Shown one piece after another: positions 1 to 5,620 of a stretch of DNA of 5,620 nt; positions within the stretch are counted from its first letter, which is position 1; every line of letters starts with the position of its first letter. The position numbers and the translations under genes were made by a program. Under the pieces are notes generated by a model. It made no database searches, was not told the origin of the DNA, and saw only the letters and a program-made list of their open reading frames with translations. This DNA comes from an uncultured Alphaproteobacteria bacterium (GTDB lineage: Bacteria > Pseudomonadota > Alphaproteobacteria > Micavibrionales > Micavibrionaceae), in contig CAKZMN010000001.1 in NCBI GenBank assembly GCA_937128575.1, positions 1 through 5,620 on the forward strand. Direction: 5' to 3'.

Positions 1-270
1 TTCAGACATACTTTGCTCTGAACCCAAACCTTCAACCGTAATGATATGGCAACCATCTAATAACATTACTGCACTGATGCATGAATTTATGGAATGAAAT
101 TTTGGACTCTTTGTCCAAGGGCGACGAATCATGACAGTACATGCACCACAGTCCCCTTCGGCACATACAACTTTAGTTCCAGTTAAACCACGCTCATACC
201 TCAAGTAATCACTTAACGGTAAAAAAGCATCAAAAGAAGCAGTTATGTTTGTGTACGGACTTATACAAGC
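1..270 (-). CDS. xdhA: Xanthine dehydrogenase small subunit, N-terminal [2Fe-2S] fragment (partial at both ends)
   Basis: The minus-strand frame is open from about 270 down to base 1 and reads about 90 residues of a xanthine dehydrogenase small subunit. This subunit binds the iron-sulfur clusters and FAD that carry electrons from the molybdenum subunit during hypoxanthine and xanthine oxidation. The sequence DAFLPLSDYLRYERGLTGTK leads into CAEGDCGACTV (139-165), the C-x4-C-x2-C part of the plant-type [2Fe-2S] site. The fourth cysteine is in INSCISAVMLLDG, and ITVEGLGS follows. The C-terminal side runs off the window. No start codon is found: the frame stays open into the GC-rich sequence beyond 270, where it no longer resembles the family. 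Codon use is AT-rich, unlike the rest of the window, so this piece probably comes from a different genome. The family call is firm; the symbol is by analogy and a related molybdenum hydroxylase is possible. Confidence 0.82.
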
Positions 271-285
271 ATTTGATGGTGCTGG
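270..285. other. Probable chimeric junction A
   Basis: Leftward of here the minus strand encodes the AT-rich xanthine dehydrogenase fragment. Rightward, the plus strand carries GC-rich coding sequence with a different codon style. The xanthine dehydrogenase frame loses family resemblance beyond about 270 (a proline-rich stretch, then unrelated residues), and the plus-strand frame makes sense only from about 282. The exact base cannot be fixed from the sequence alone. Confidence 0.6.
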
Positions 286-413
286 AGGGGGCACCCGAAT
301 ATGAGCACCACATCCATGCCTCGGACCGGCTAAGCCCGTCGCAACAGGCTTATCTGGAAACGCAGTGGAAGCTGTTCCGTACATGGTGGGATAGTTGGCC
401 GGGCGCAGTTTAG
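282..413 (+). CDS. C-terminal tail of an unrecognised protein (5' end missing)
   Basis: An open plus-strand frame of 43 codons ends at TAG 411-413. It reads as plausible protein, with many charged and aromatic residues (for example YLETQWKLFRTWWDSWPGAV at the end) and GC-rich third positions like those of the epimerase that follows 13 bases later on the same strand. The close spacing suggests the two belonged to one operon in the donor genome, perhaps for hydroxyproline use, but I do not recognise the family. The frame is formally open further left through an ATG at 276, but that part lies at or beyond the suspected junction, so I treat the 5' end as lost rather than as a real start. Confidence 0.4.
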   Translation: MEGAPEYEHHIHASDRLSPSQQAYLETQWKLFRTWWDSWPGAV

Positions 414-426
414 CGGAGCTGCGACG

Positions 427-600
427 ATGCGTGTCATCGACTCACATACCGGAGGGCAGCCGACCCGCGTCATCGTCGATGGAGGGCCCGATCTATGCAC
501 CGGCCCGCTAGCGGAACGCCGTGAATTGCTTGCCCGCGAGCACGATGACTTGCGCCAGAAAAGCATCCTCGAGCCCAAATGCTCTGAGGCGATGGTTGGT
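427..600 (+). CDS. 4-hydroxyproline epimerase, N-terminal fragment (proline racemase family), fused in frame to ComEC
   Basis: The reading frame opens with MRVIDSHTGGQPTRVIVDGG and continues GPDLCTGPLAERRELLAREH, the hallmark start of bacterial 4-hydroxyproline epimerases. These cytosolic enzymes interconvert trans-4-hydroxy-L-proline and cis-4-hydroxy-D-proline at the start of hydroxyproline catabolism. The usual motif has Glu where Gln11 stands here (GGEPTRV). A GGAG sequence at 415-418, eight bases before the ATG, supports this start. Only about 58 codons remain of a protein normally a little over 300 residues long. The catalytic cysteine regions are absent, so the product cannot be active. 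The frame continues without a stop into membrane sequence of ComEC. The GC-rich codon use matches the frame at 282-413 and not the downstream DNA. A trans-3-hydroxyproline dehydratase of the same superfamily is a less likely reading. Confidence 0.78.
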
Positions 601-610
601 GCGCTTTTTT
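570..610. other. Probable chimeric junction B (epimerase to ComEC)
   Basis: The predicted protein changes from soluble epimerase to polytopic ComEC membrane sequence here, and base composition falls from GC-rich to moderate. Residues 53-60 (SEAMVGAL) would fit either family: epimerases have a similar EPRGS-x-x-x-VGAL stretch, and ComEC proteins have a small-residue helix before their LAGAS-x-PTQRA motif. The crossover could therefore have used short shared sequence. Confidence 0.65.
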
Positions 611-1773
611 ATATGGCCCTTGCGGGTGCGAGCATTCCAACGCAGCGCGCGATGCTGATGACGGGCGTGGTGTTTCTTGCCATCATTCTTGATCGCTCTG
701 CCATATCGCTGCGCTTGGTTGCGTTTGCCGCGTTTATTGTTCTGTTGTTTTTTTCGGAGAGTTTGTTATCCGCCAGCTTTCACATGAGCTTTGCTGCGGT
801 TGCGGGGTTGGTTGCGTTTTATGATTGGCTGCGTCCCTATTGGTCGGCGTGGCATCGGCGCTCTGGTTGGCTGCGCCGCGCGGGGCTTTATTTTCTGGGT
901 GTGTCATTCACAACTATTATCGCCACGGCCGCCACTGCGCCTTTTGCGCTTTATCATTTTCAACAGCTTGCCGCCTATAGCATCTTAGGAAATTTCATTG
1001 CTGTACCTATTTTGGCGTTTCTCATTATGCCCTCAATTTTGGCGGCGCTGTTTATGATGCCGTTTGGGTTAGAGTTTATTCCGCTTTATGTGACGGACTT
1101 GGGCGTTGATGCGGTTTTGAATATTGCGGATTGGGTGTCGTCGCTGCCGCATTCTGTTTTTCGAATGGGCGCATGGCCGCAGGCGGCGTTGGTGGCGATT
1201 GTTTTTTCTGGATTGGCGCTGATCTTGCTGCGCGGGGCGGTGCGTTTGCTTTGTTTGTTGCCTTTATTTATTGCGATCATTGTTTTCAGTGGCTATAGCC
1301 CGCCGGATATTTTGATTTCTGATAAGGCTAAATTGGTGTCTGTGCGTGATGGGCGCGGGGATTTATATGTTTCCAATTTACGTAGCGAGCGTTTCGCGCG
1401 GGAAAACTGGATGCAAAGTTACGGCGTTGATGATGCCCGCGTTCATAAATGGCCGAAGGAGGGGGCGGAGGGCTTTGTTGCATGTGGAGAGATGGCGTGC
1501 CGCATAAATATACAGGGGCGGTTGGTATCATATATTTACCACGAAACAGCAGCGGCGCAGGAATGTGCGGCGGCGGATTTAGTTGTCGCGCCATTTCCGC
1601 TTTATAAATTATGCGTTTCAGAAACATCCGCGCTTAGAATTGATAGGGCGGGCACAAAGCGTAAGGGGGCGCATGGTGTTTGGTTTGGTGATAATGGCGG
1701 CATAGTCATTAAAACGTCACAAGAGCTCCGCGGGGCGCGCCCCTGGAGCTCTTTGAATGAGAGTTTTAGATAG
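601..1773 (+). CDS. comEC: ComEC/Rec2-type DNA-uptake channel protein, C-terminal half (5' part missing)
   Basis: ComEC forms the inner-membrane channel through which single-stranded DNA enters during natural transformation. The fragment holds about 390 residues and starts within the Competence domain. Family landmarks appear in order: LAGASIPTQRAMLM (about residue 65 of the fused frame), SESLLSASFHMSFAAVAGLV (110-129), and NFIAVPILAFLIMP (189-202) among several hydrophobic helices up to about residue 290. The remaining 150 or so residues are a soluble tail of the kind seen in alphaproteobacterial ComEC. It has cysteines in VACGEMAC, ADLVVAPF and GAHGVWFGDNGG, but no obvious metallo-beta-lactamase HxHxDH motif. 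A full ComEC also needs an N-terminal OB-fold region and more helices; these are replaced by epimerase sequence. The gene converges on lexA, leaving 10 bases between stop codons. Whether the source organism is transformable cannot be told from this. Confidence 0.85.
   Translation, partial: ALFYMALAGASIPTQRAMLMTGVVFLAIILDRSAISLRLVAFAAFIVLLFFSESLLSASFHMSFAAVAGLVAFYDWLRPYWSAWHRRSGWLRRAGLYFLGVSFTTIIATAATAPFALYHFQQLAAYSILGNFIAVPILAFLIMPSILAALFMMPFGLEFIPLYVTDLGVDAVLNIADWVSSLPHSVFRMGAWPQAALVAIVFSGLALILLRGAVRLLCLLPLFIAIIVFSGYSPPDILISDKAKLVSVRDGRGDLYVSNLRSERFARENWMQSYGVDDARVHKWPKEGAEGFVACGEMACRINIQGRLVSYIYHETAAAQECAAADLVVAPFPLYKLCVSETSALRIDRAGTKRKGAHGVWFGDNGGIVIKTSQELRGARPWSSLNESFR
1721..1753. terminator. 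Strong GC-rich hairpin in the comEC 3' end, likely bidirectional terminator for comEC and lexA
   Basis: AAGAGCTCC (1721-1729) and GGAGCTCTT (1745-1753) are perfect inverted 9-base arms. Between them GGGGCGCGCCCC (1732-1743) is itself a perfect palindrome, so a stem of about 15 pairs forms with a small bulge (GC opposite T). It lies about 20 bases inside the comEC stop and 31 bases beyond the lexA stop, the expected place for a terminator serving convergent genes. The T runs are short or delayed (TTT on the plus side; GTGACGTTTT on the minus side), so efficiency as a Rho-independent terminator is uncertain. The arm sequence is translated as part of the last 18 residues of ComEC. Confidence 0.6.
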
Positions 1774-1783
1774 TTTGTAATCC

Positions 1784-2458
1784 TTATTGGTAGGAGCGCA
1801 TCAGGCTTACTAAGCGTCCTTGGATTTTAACGCGGTGTGGATCTAGAACTTGTGGTTCATGCGTTGAGTTTTCAGGCTCTAATATAATTTTACTGCCCGA
1901 GCGGCGCAGCGTTTTTAGCGTGGCCTCCTCGTCATCAACAAGCGCCACAACAATTGTGCCGTTTTCCGCGCTGTCGCAGCGTTTGATGATAACCGTGTCG
2001 CCATCGTGAATGCCCGCATCAATCATGGAATCGCCATCAACATTTAGAGCATATAGCTCCCCATATCCGGCATATCCGGGCGGGATTTGTATGGTTTCAA
2101 CTTCGTTGCGGATGGCTTCAATCGGTGTGCCCGCGGCGATCTTGCCGTATAGCGGAATTTCTTCGAAGCCCAAATCTTGCGCGGCTGCATTTTGCGGCGC
2201 GGGCATTGGGGTGACGTTACTTTGTTCAGGTGATGGTTTAAACCCTTCTGGTAAGCGCTTGATTTCTAACGCTCTTGCGCGGTGGGGTAATCGTTCAATA
2301 TAGCCGCGTTCAACGAGGCCCGTAATAAGGCGGTGAATACCGGATTTTGATTTAAGGCCCAGAGCCTGTTTCATTTCCTCAAATGAGGGGGCAACATCGT
2401 CGCCATCCATGTGTTCATGGATAAAAAGCAGTAAATCGCGCTGTTTTTTGGTCAACAT
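1784..2458 (-). CDS. lexA: LexA repressor, SOS regulator and self-cleaving serine peptidase
   Basis: LexA represses DNA-damage genes until RecA filaments on single-stranded DNA trigger its self-cleavage. The 224-residue protein has an N-terminal winged helix (about 1-68: MLTKKQRDLLLFI, then PSFEEMKQALGLKSKSGIHR as recognition region). A proline-rich linker (73-92) follows, then the S24 peptidase domain. The cleavage site is Ala109-Gly110 in KIAAGTPIEA, the nucleophile Ser144 in DGDSMIDAGI, and the general base Lys182 in EATLKTL, so all key residues are intact. The length is typical of alphaproteobacterial LexA, which has a longer linker than the enterobacterial form. The ATG follows an AGAGGA sequence about 11 bases upstream, a rather long spacing. 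It lies downstream of trpC on the same strand but has its own promoter and operator (2535-2563), implying autoregulation. Cleavage competence is inferred from residues. Confidence 0.97.
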   Translation of the reverse strand: MLTKKQRDLLLFIHEHMDGDDVAPSFEEMKQALGLKSKSGIHRLITGLVERGYIERLPHRARALEIKRLPEGFKPSPEQSNVTPMPAPQNAAAQDLGFEEIPLYGKIAAGTPIEAIRNEVETIQIPPGYAGYGELYALNVDGDSMIDAGIHDGDTVIIKRCDSAENGTIVVALVDDEEATLKTLRRSGSKIILEPENSTHEPQVLDPHRVKIQGRLVSLMRSYQ

Positions 2459-2534
2459 AAGGTAGATATCCTCTTCAATCTTGTGTTTATATTAGATGGC
2501 ATTATTCCCTTAAGGCCATAAATATACACCTTTT

Positions 2535-2549
2535 GTTCTACTTTAGTTC
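2535..2549. promoter_or_regulatory. SOS box (LexA operator), GTTC-N7-GTTC
   Basis: GTTCTACTTTAGTTC is a perfect match to the direct-repeat operator known from alphaproteobacterial LexA proteins. It lies 77 bases upstream of the lexA start codon. Read on the lexA strand it is GAAC-N7-GAAC and overlaps the predicted -10 box, so bound LexA should block RNA polymerase. No second copy of this pattern was noticed in the window. Confidence 0.88.
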
Positions 2550-2563
2550 ACGATCTGTGTCAA
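2535..2563 (-). promoter_or_regulatory. lexA promoter (sigma-70 type)
   Basis: On the minus strand a consensus -35 box TTGACA (2563-2558) is followed by a 17-base spacer and a -10 box TAGAAC (2540-2535), four of six matches to TATAAT. The SOS box covers the end of the spacer and the -10 box. The TGA stop codon of trpC (2562-2560) lies inside the -35 box, so promoter and coding sequence share bases. The inferred leader before the lexA ATG is about 70 bases. Transcription from here would be LexA-controlled; read-through from trpC could add constitutive expression, since no terminator is visible between the genes. Confidence 0.75.
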
Positions 2564-3342
2564 TTATTTTGTAATAAAGTTGCCAAGGCCGTTTCAATGC
2601 AAGGTTGGCGCATGAGTGACTCGCCAATGAGGAACCCGTCATAGCCAGATTTTTCCAATGTTTGGATGGTTTGCGACGAATCGATACCGCTTTCGGCTAT
2701 TTTTACAACATTATCAGGCATAAGATCCGCAAAATCATGGGAGGTTTGCACGTCGACCTCTAGGGTTTTGAGGTTACGATTATTGATGCCGACCATTTGC
2801 GGATTTAGATCCAGTGCGCGCTCTAACTCTTCGCGGTCATGAACCTCGACCAGTGCATCCATTCCTAGCTGGGTGGCCAGATCATATAGCGTTTTAGCCA
2901 TCTCATCGGTGAGGGCGGCCATGATGATTAAAATACAATCCGCATCCATCGCGCGAGATTCGTAAATTTGATAGGGATCGACCATGAAGTCCTTACGAAG
3001 CAGGGGTAGCTTCACCGCGCCGCGCACCTGTTTAAAATATTCGTCTGATCCTTGGAAATAGGGCGCATCGGTTAAAACAGATAAGCAAGCCGCGCCCGCC
3101 TTTTCGTAAGATTTTGCAATCGCGCTTGGGTCGAAATCTTTGCGGATTATCCCTTTGCTGGGGGAGGCTTTTTTGACCTCTGCAATGATGGCGGTTTGTT
3201 TGTGGTTTTTGATGGCGTTGATGAAGCCGCGGGGGCTTGGCGCTTCTGCGATGATGGATTTTAGCTCATCTAAAGATGTCTTGGTTTTTTGCTGCTCAAC
3301 GTGCAGCGTCTTTTTTCCGCAAATTTCCCTTAAAACGCTCAT
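2560..3342 (-). CDS. trpC: Indole-3-glycerol-phosphate synthase
   Basis: TrpC closes the indole ring of 1-(2-carboxyphenylamino)-1-deoxyribulose 5-phosphate, the fourth step of the tryptophan branch. The 260-residue monofunctional TIM barrel carries the family motifs in order: IIAEVKKASPSKG (52-64, with Glu55 and the general-acid-region Lys57), LLRKDFMVDPYQI (Lys117), ALVEVHD (Glu166), GINNRNL (185-191), KIAESGI (Glu217) and FLIGESLM (phosphate-binding end). No TrpF domain is fused. The ATG overlaps the trpD stop as ATGA, indicating translational coupling, and a GAGAGG sequence about 10 bases upstream lies inside trpD. The stop codon is part of the lexA -35 box. The gene is intact and shows no unusual residues. 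Confidence 0.97.
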   Translation of the reverse strand: MSVLREICGKKTLHVEQQKTKTSLDELKSIIAEAPSPRGFINAIKNHKQTAIIAEVKKASPSKGIIRKDFDPSAIAKSYEKAGAACLSVLTDAPYFQGSDEYFKQVRGAVKLPLLRKDFMVDPYQIYESRAMDADCILIIMAALTDEMAKTLYDLATQLGMDALVEVHDREELERALDLNPQMVGINNRNLKTLEVDVQTSHDFADLMPDNVVKIAESGIDSSQTIQTLEKSGYDGFLIGESLMRQPCIETALATLLQNN

Positions 3343-4358
3343 GCTGCGATGGCCTCTCTGGAGAAGGCGATATAGTCTTTTAATGTTTGGTAGGCCATGC
3401 CGCTATCTATGGCGTTCTCGGCGATGGCGACGCCTGATTTTAAATCTTCGGCGCTGCCGTGAATGCACAAAACGGCGGCGGTGTTTGCCAGCACGATATG
3501 ACGGTAGGCGCATTTTTGTCCCTCTAGAACTGCGCGCAGAGCCATCGCGTTATCATCGGCCTCGCCGCCGATTAGCTTGCTGAGGTCGCAGGTGGGAAGA
3601 CCGAAATGTTCCGGCGTTAGGGTTTTTTCTTCGATCTTGCCTTCTTTATCCAATATAGCGGCGTAGGTGGGGCCGGTGATTGTTATCTCGTCCAAACCGT
3701 CGGAGCCATGAACGATCCATGCGCCCTTGCTTCCTAGTCTTGAGAGGGCTTCTGCCATTGGTTTTATAAGTGCGCGTTCATATACGCCGAGCAGTTGAAA
3801 GCGCGCGGATGCGGGGCTAATTAGGGGGCCAAGCAGGTTGAATATTGTGCGTGATCCGATTTCCTTGCGCACCGCCGCCACATGTTTCATGGCGGTGTGA
3901 TATTTAGGCGCCATTAGGAATGCGAAGTGCAGGGTTTGGATGGCCTCTTCAACGGCCTCTACGTTTATATCTAGATTAACGCCCATAACCTCTAACACAT
4001 CCGCCGCGCCAGATTTAGAGCTAGAGGCGCGATTGCCGTGTTTGGCCATTGGCACGCCGCAAGAGGCCGCAACCAAAGCGACCGCAGTGGATACATTATA
4101 TGTGCCCTTGGCATCGCCGCCTGTGCCGCAACAATCCACGGCCTCATAGGGCGCTTTGATTTTAATGGACTTTTCACGTAGCGCCTTTGCTGCGCCGACG
4201 ATTTCATCAACGTTGACGGGGCGCGCCGCGAGGGACACTAGAAAGTCTTTCAAATCAGCTTCAGACACTTCGCCGTTCATGATGCTGGTCATGGCGGAAA
4301 ACATTTCGTCTTCGCTAAGGGATTTGTCGTTTTGGATGATGTCTAAATAGGGTTTCAT
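3339..4358 (-). CDS. trpD: Anthranilate phosphoribosyltransferase
   Basis: TrpD transfers the phosphoribosyl group of PRPP to anthranilate, the second step of the tryptophan branch. At 339 residues it has the usual length. An N-terminal helical dimer region (about 1-70) precedes the alpha/beta domain. The PRPP-binding glycine loop is CCGTGGD (76-82), followed by NVST (88-91), [18 protein letters not shown] (106-123) and the anthranilate-side stretch FNLLGPL-x-x-P. All are intact. The start overlaps the trpG stop as ATGA and the stop overlaps the trpC start in the same way, so the three genes form one tight operon. No convincing Shine-Dalgarno sequence precedes the ATG (CTTTATAAAGCTGCT), which fits initiation by coupling to trpG translation. 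Confidence 0.97.
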   Translation of the reverse strand: MKPYLDIIQNDKSLSEDEMFSAMTSIMNGEVSEADLKDFLVSLAARPVNVDEIVGAAKALREKSIKIKAPYEAVDCCGTGGDAKGTYNVSTAVALVAASCGVPMAKHGNRASSSKSGAADVLEVMGVNLDINVEAVEEAIQTLHFAFLMAPKYHTAMKHVAAVRKEIGSRTIFNLLGPLISPASARFQLLGVYERALIKPMAEALSRLGSKGAWIVHGSDGLDEITITGPTYAAILDKEGKIEEKTLTPEHFGLPTCDLSKLIGGEADDNAMALRAVLEGQKCAYRHIVLANTAAVLCIHGSAEDLKSGVAIAENAIDSGMAYQTLKDYIAFSREAIAA

Positions 4359-4921
4359 AGCAGCTTTATAAAGTTTTTAAGGATGTCATGTCCATGGTTG
4401 GTGGCGATGCTTTCGGGGTGAAATTGCACGCCGTGAATTGGTTTTGTTTTATGCGCCAGCCCCATAATGATGCCGTCTTCGGTGCGGGCGGTGACCTCTA
4501 ACTCGTCAGAAAATGATCCATCTTCCACGATTAAAGAGTGATAGCGCGTTGCGTCAAAGGGGGTGGGCAGGTCTTTAAACACGCTTTTATTTTCATGCGT
4601 CACTGGCGATACCTTGCCGTGCATGGGGGCGGTTTGAATGACGTTGCCGCCAAATACTTGACCGATGCATTGATGGCCCAAGCATACGCCGAATAATGGA
4701 ATGTCTTTATCTGCGGCCTCTTTTACAAGCTCTAGGCAAATGCCGGCCTGATCGGGATCGCTAGGGCCGGGAGAGATTACGACGCCAGATGGTTTGAGCG
4801 CCAAAACATCGGCGGCTGTGATCTTGTCGTTTCTGTAAACGGTTGTTTCCACGTCTAAATCACCCAGATATTGAACCAGGTTATAGGTGAAGCTGTCGTA
4901 ATTATCGATCAGTATAATCAT
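4355..4921 (-). CDS. trpG: Anthranilate synthase glutamine amidotransferase subunit
   Basis: TrpG hydrolyses glutamine and passes ammonia to TrpE for anthranilate synthesis. From the ATG at 4921 it is 188 residues, the normal family size, and begins [20 protein letters not shown] as family members do. The class I amidotransferase triad is present: Cys80 in FGVCLGHQ, and His168 and Glu170 in FHPES. The oxyanion-side [10 protein letters not shown] (51-60) and MHGK (100-103) are also intact. An in-frame ATG at 4975 would add 18 residues without family resemblance, so I prefer the inner start, although no good Shine-Dalgarno sequence precedes it. The same fold serves PabA in folate synthesis and some bacteria share one subunit, but adjacency to trpD and trpC favours TrpG. 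No trpE is adjacent: the next gene upstream diverges. Confidence 0.95.
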   Translation of the reverse strand: MIILIDNYDSFTYNLVQYLGDLDVETTVYRNDKITAADVLALKPSGVVISPGPSDPDQAGICLELVKEAADKDIPLFGVCLGHQCIGQVFGGNVIQTAPMHGKVSPVTHENKSVFKDLPTPFDATRYHSLIVEDGSFSDELEVTARTEDGIIMGLAHKTKPIHGVQFHPESIATNHGHDILKNFIKLL

Positions 4922-5040
4922 GGTAGGGCATATGAAGGTAATACGCCCCGAAATGCAAGATATATTAGTAGGCAATAAGCGGGGGGTAATTGCGGGGAAA
5001 AGATTTACGATCTTGGTTTTGCTGGGCTATGCTAGGCGCT
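4922..5040. promoter_or_regulatory. Divergent intergenic region between trpG and the deacetylase gene
   Basis: These 119 bases must contain the trpGDC promoter (leftward) and probably that of the deacetylase gene (rightward). An AT-rich core, GATATATTAG (4959-4968), could provide -10 sequences in either direction, but I find no well-spaced consensus -35 partner for either. No trp leader peptide with tandem tryptophan codons and no attenuator-like pair of stems is visible. A G-rich stretch at 4979-4997 has no clear role. Confidence 0.4.
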
Positions 5041-5589
5041 ATGAAACGTTTCAAGCGCCCACCTAAAAATTCACCGCAAACTCTTTTTATTATCGGCGTT
5101 GGCGCAGCGATTATGATTGTTGCGCATTTGCTGTGGTGGGAGGTTGAAGATGCACGTCGCTTGCAGGCCAATCAAACTTACGTACCTGCGGTTGTTATGA
5201 CGGATGATGGAGAGCTTCAGTCAGAGGAGTTCAGCGAAGTATATGGTCCGCCGGAGAGCTATAATATTTCCAAAAAATTATATGTTCCGGCGCTTGCGCC
5301 CAAGGCGGCTGCGGAAAAGAAGCCGCCTGTTGAAATTGTTCGGGGCACTAGTCAGGCATGGAAAGATGATGCGGCGGCGGTAAATCCAGTGGCCATTCCA
5401 GAGGTCAGAGCGCGCGTTGTGATTATCATTGATGATATGGGTATGGGGCAGGGGCTGTCGCGCAAAACCATTGATTTGCCCGCGCCTCTTACGCTTGCAT
5501 TTTTACCCTATGCCCCAAATTTAAAGGCCATGACCGCGCAGGCAAAAGCCAAGCGGCCGCAGCTAGCTAGCGGACCCTTTACGGGTTGA
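5041..5589 (+). CDS. Divergent polysaccharide deacetylase family protein (Polysacc_deac_2, formerly DUF610), truncated
   Basis: The protein starts MKRFKRPPKNSPQTLFIIGV, a basic cytoplasmic end followed by one membrane helix (about 14-32), so it is probably anchored in the inner membrane with its domain in the periplasm. A low-complexity linker (about 35-122) leads into RVVIIIDDMGMGQGLS (125-140), whose IDDMG is the metal-site motif of this family, and then PLTLAFLPYAPNLKAMTAQAKAK (149-171). Family members next have a GHE...HLPME-type block; here the sequence changes to RPQLASGPFTG and stops. Only about 50 residues of a roughly 200-residue domain remain, so the product would be inactive. The break at about 5553 coincides with GC-rich foreign sequence. 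The frame is also open to a TTG at 4990, but ATG 5041 gives the usual compact basic N-terminus. Its substrate is unknown; some homologues lie near envelope peptidase genes. Confidence 0.85.
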   Translation: MKRFKRPPKNSPQTLFIIGVGAAIMIVAHLLWWEVEDARRLQANQTYVPAVVMTDDGELQSEEFSEVYGPPESYNISKKLYVPALAPKAAAEKKPPVEIVRGTSQAWKDDAAAVNPVAIPEVRARVVIIIDDMGMGQGLSRKTIDLPAPLTLAFLPYAPNLKAMTAQAKAKRPQLASGPFTG

Positions 5590-5620
5590 TCGTGGAAGTC
5601 CGCGCCGCACCAGGAATGCC
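5553..5620. other. Foreign GC-rich end segment beyond probable junction C
   Basis: From 5553 the deacetylase homology ends. The first bases are GCGGCCGC (5553-5560, a NotI site) and GCTAGCTAGC (5562-5571, overlapping NheI sites), which look like linker or vector sequence but are short enough to be chance. Beyond them, one plus-strand frame reads LYGLIVEVRAAPGM (about 5577-5618) and could be the edge of another gene. It is too short to name. Confidence 0.5.

Noticed and set aside
507..515. Shared 9-mer GCTAGCGGA at 507-515 and 5566-5574
   Set aside because: Too short to count as a repeat or evidence that the two foreign pieces share a source.
330..578. Minus-strand 82-residue frame
   Set aside because: Antisense to the epimerase start and the preceding tail; composition is typical of a GC-rich shadow frame, with no recognisable motif.
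427..1773. Genuine epimerase-ComEC fusion protein as a novel system
   Set aside because: Both parts are truncated within essential domains and the composition changes at the join, which favours an artefact.
3140..3583. Plus-strand 147-residue frame opposite trpC and trpD
   Set aside because: It lies antisense to two intact, strongly conserved enzymes and is rich in arginine and leucine, as expected of a shadow.
3940..4210. Several small frames on both strands inside trpD
   Set aside because: All overlap the conserved trpD coding sequence in other frames, without their own ribosome-binding sites or motifs.
4922..4975. Longer trpG with start at 4975
   Set aside because: The extra 18 residues do not resemble TrpG, whose members start at the [11 protein letters not shown] block.
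4990..5040. TTG start for the deacetylase gene at 4990
   Set aside because: It would add 17 residues before a normal basic N-terminus and membrane helix; ATG 5041 is simpler, though no strong ribosome-binding sequence decides it.
4922..5040. trp leader peptide or attenuator
   Set aside because: No short frame with tandem tryptophan codons and no alternative stem pair followed by a T run was found.

Overview
The core of the window, about 600 to 5550, reads as one continuous piece of an alphaproteobacterial chromosome of moderate GC content. Three observations support this. A trpG-trpD-trpC run is followed by lexA on the same strand, with comEC convergent to it, an order familiar from alphaproteobacteria. 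A perfect GTTC-N7-GTTC direct repeat, the alphaproteobacterial SOS box, lies in the lexA promoter. The ComEC tail also resembles the alphaproteobacterial form.

Both ends look foreign to this core. Bases 1 to about 270 are AT-rich and encode, on the minus strand, the [2Fe-2S] N-terminal part of a xanthine dehydrogenase small subunit. Bases about 285 to 600 are clearly more GC-rich. They carry, on the plus strand, the tail of an unrecognised protein and then the first 58 or so codons of a 4-hydroxyproline epimerase (proline racemase family). That frame runs without a stop into the C-terminal half of ComEC, so an apparent 448-residue protein (427-1773) is epimerase at the front and ComEC behind. 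Bases about 5554 to 5620 are again GC-rich and interrupt a divergent polysaccharide deacetylase just after its first catalytic block, ending it early at 5589. Three abrupt breaks in 5.6 kb, each changing gene family and composition in mid-gene, suggest an assembly or amplification chimera rather than a natural mosaic.

Core layout: comEC 3' half (plus, to 1773), with a strong GC-rich hairpin in its last codons, probably a shared terminator; lexA (minus, 1784-2458); the lexA promoter and operator (2535-2563), whose -35 box contains the trpC stop codon; trpC (minus, 2560-3342); trpD (minus, 3339-4358); trpG (minus, 4355-4921); a 119-bp divergent intergenic region; and the 5' part of a polysaccharide deacetylase gene (plus, from 5041).

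TrpG and TrpD supply ammonia to anthranilate synthesis and transfer phosphoribose to anthranilate. TrpC closes the indole ring. The trp genes overlap by ATGA and are probably translationally coupled. LexA has all the residues needed for self-cleavage and probably represses its own promoter. I found no convincing new biological system. The most useful points are the chimeric structure, the compact lexA control region and the comEC/lexA hairpin.
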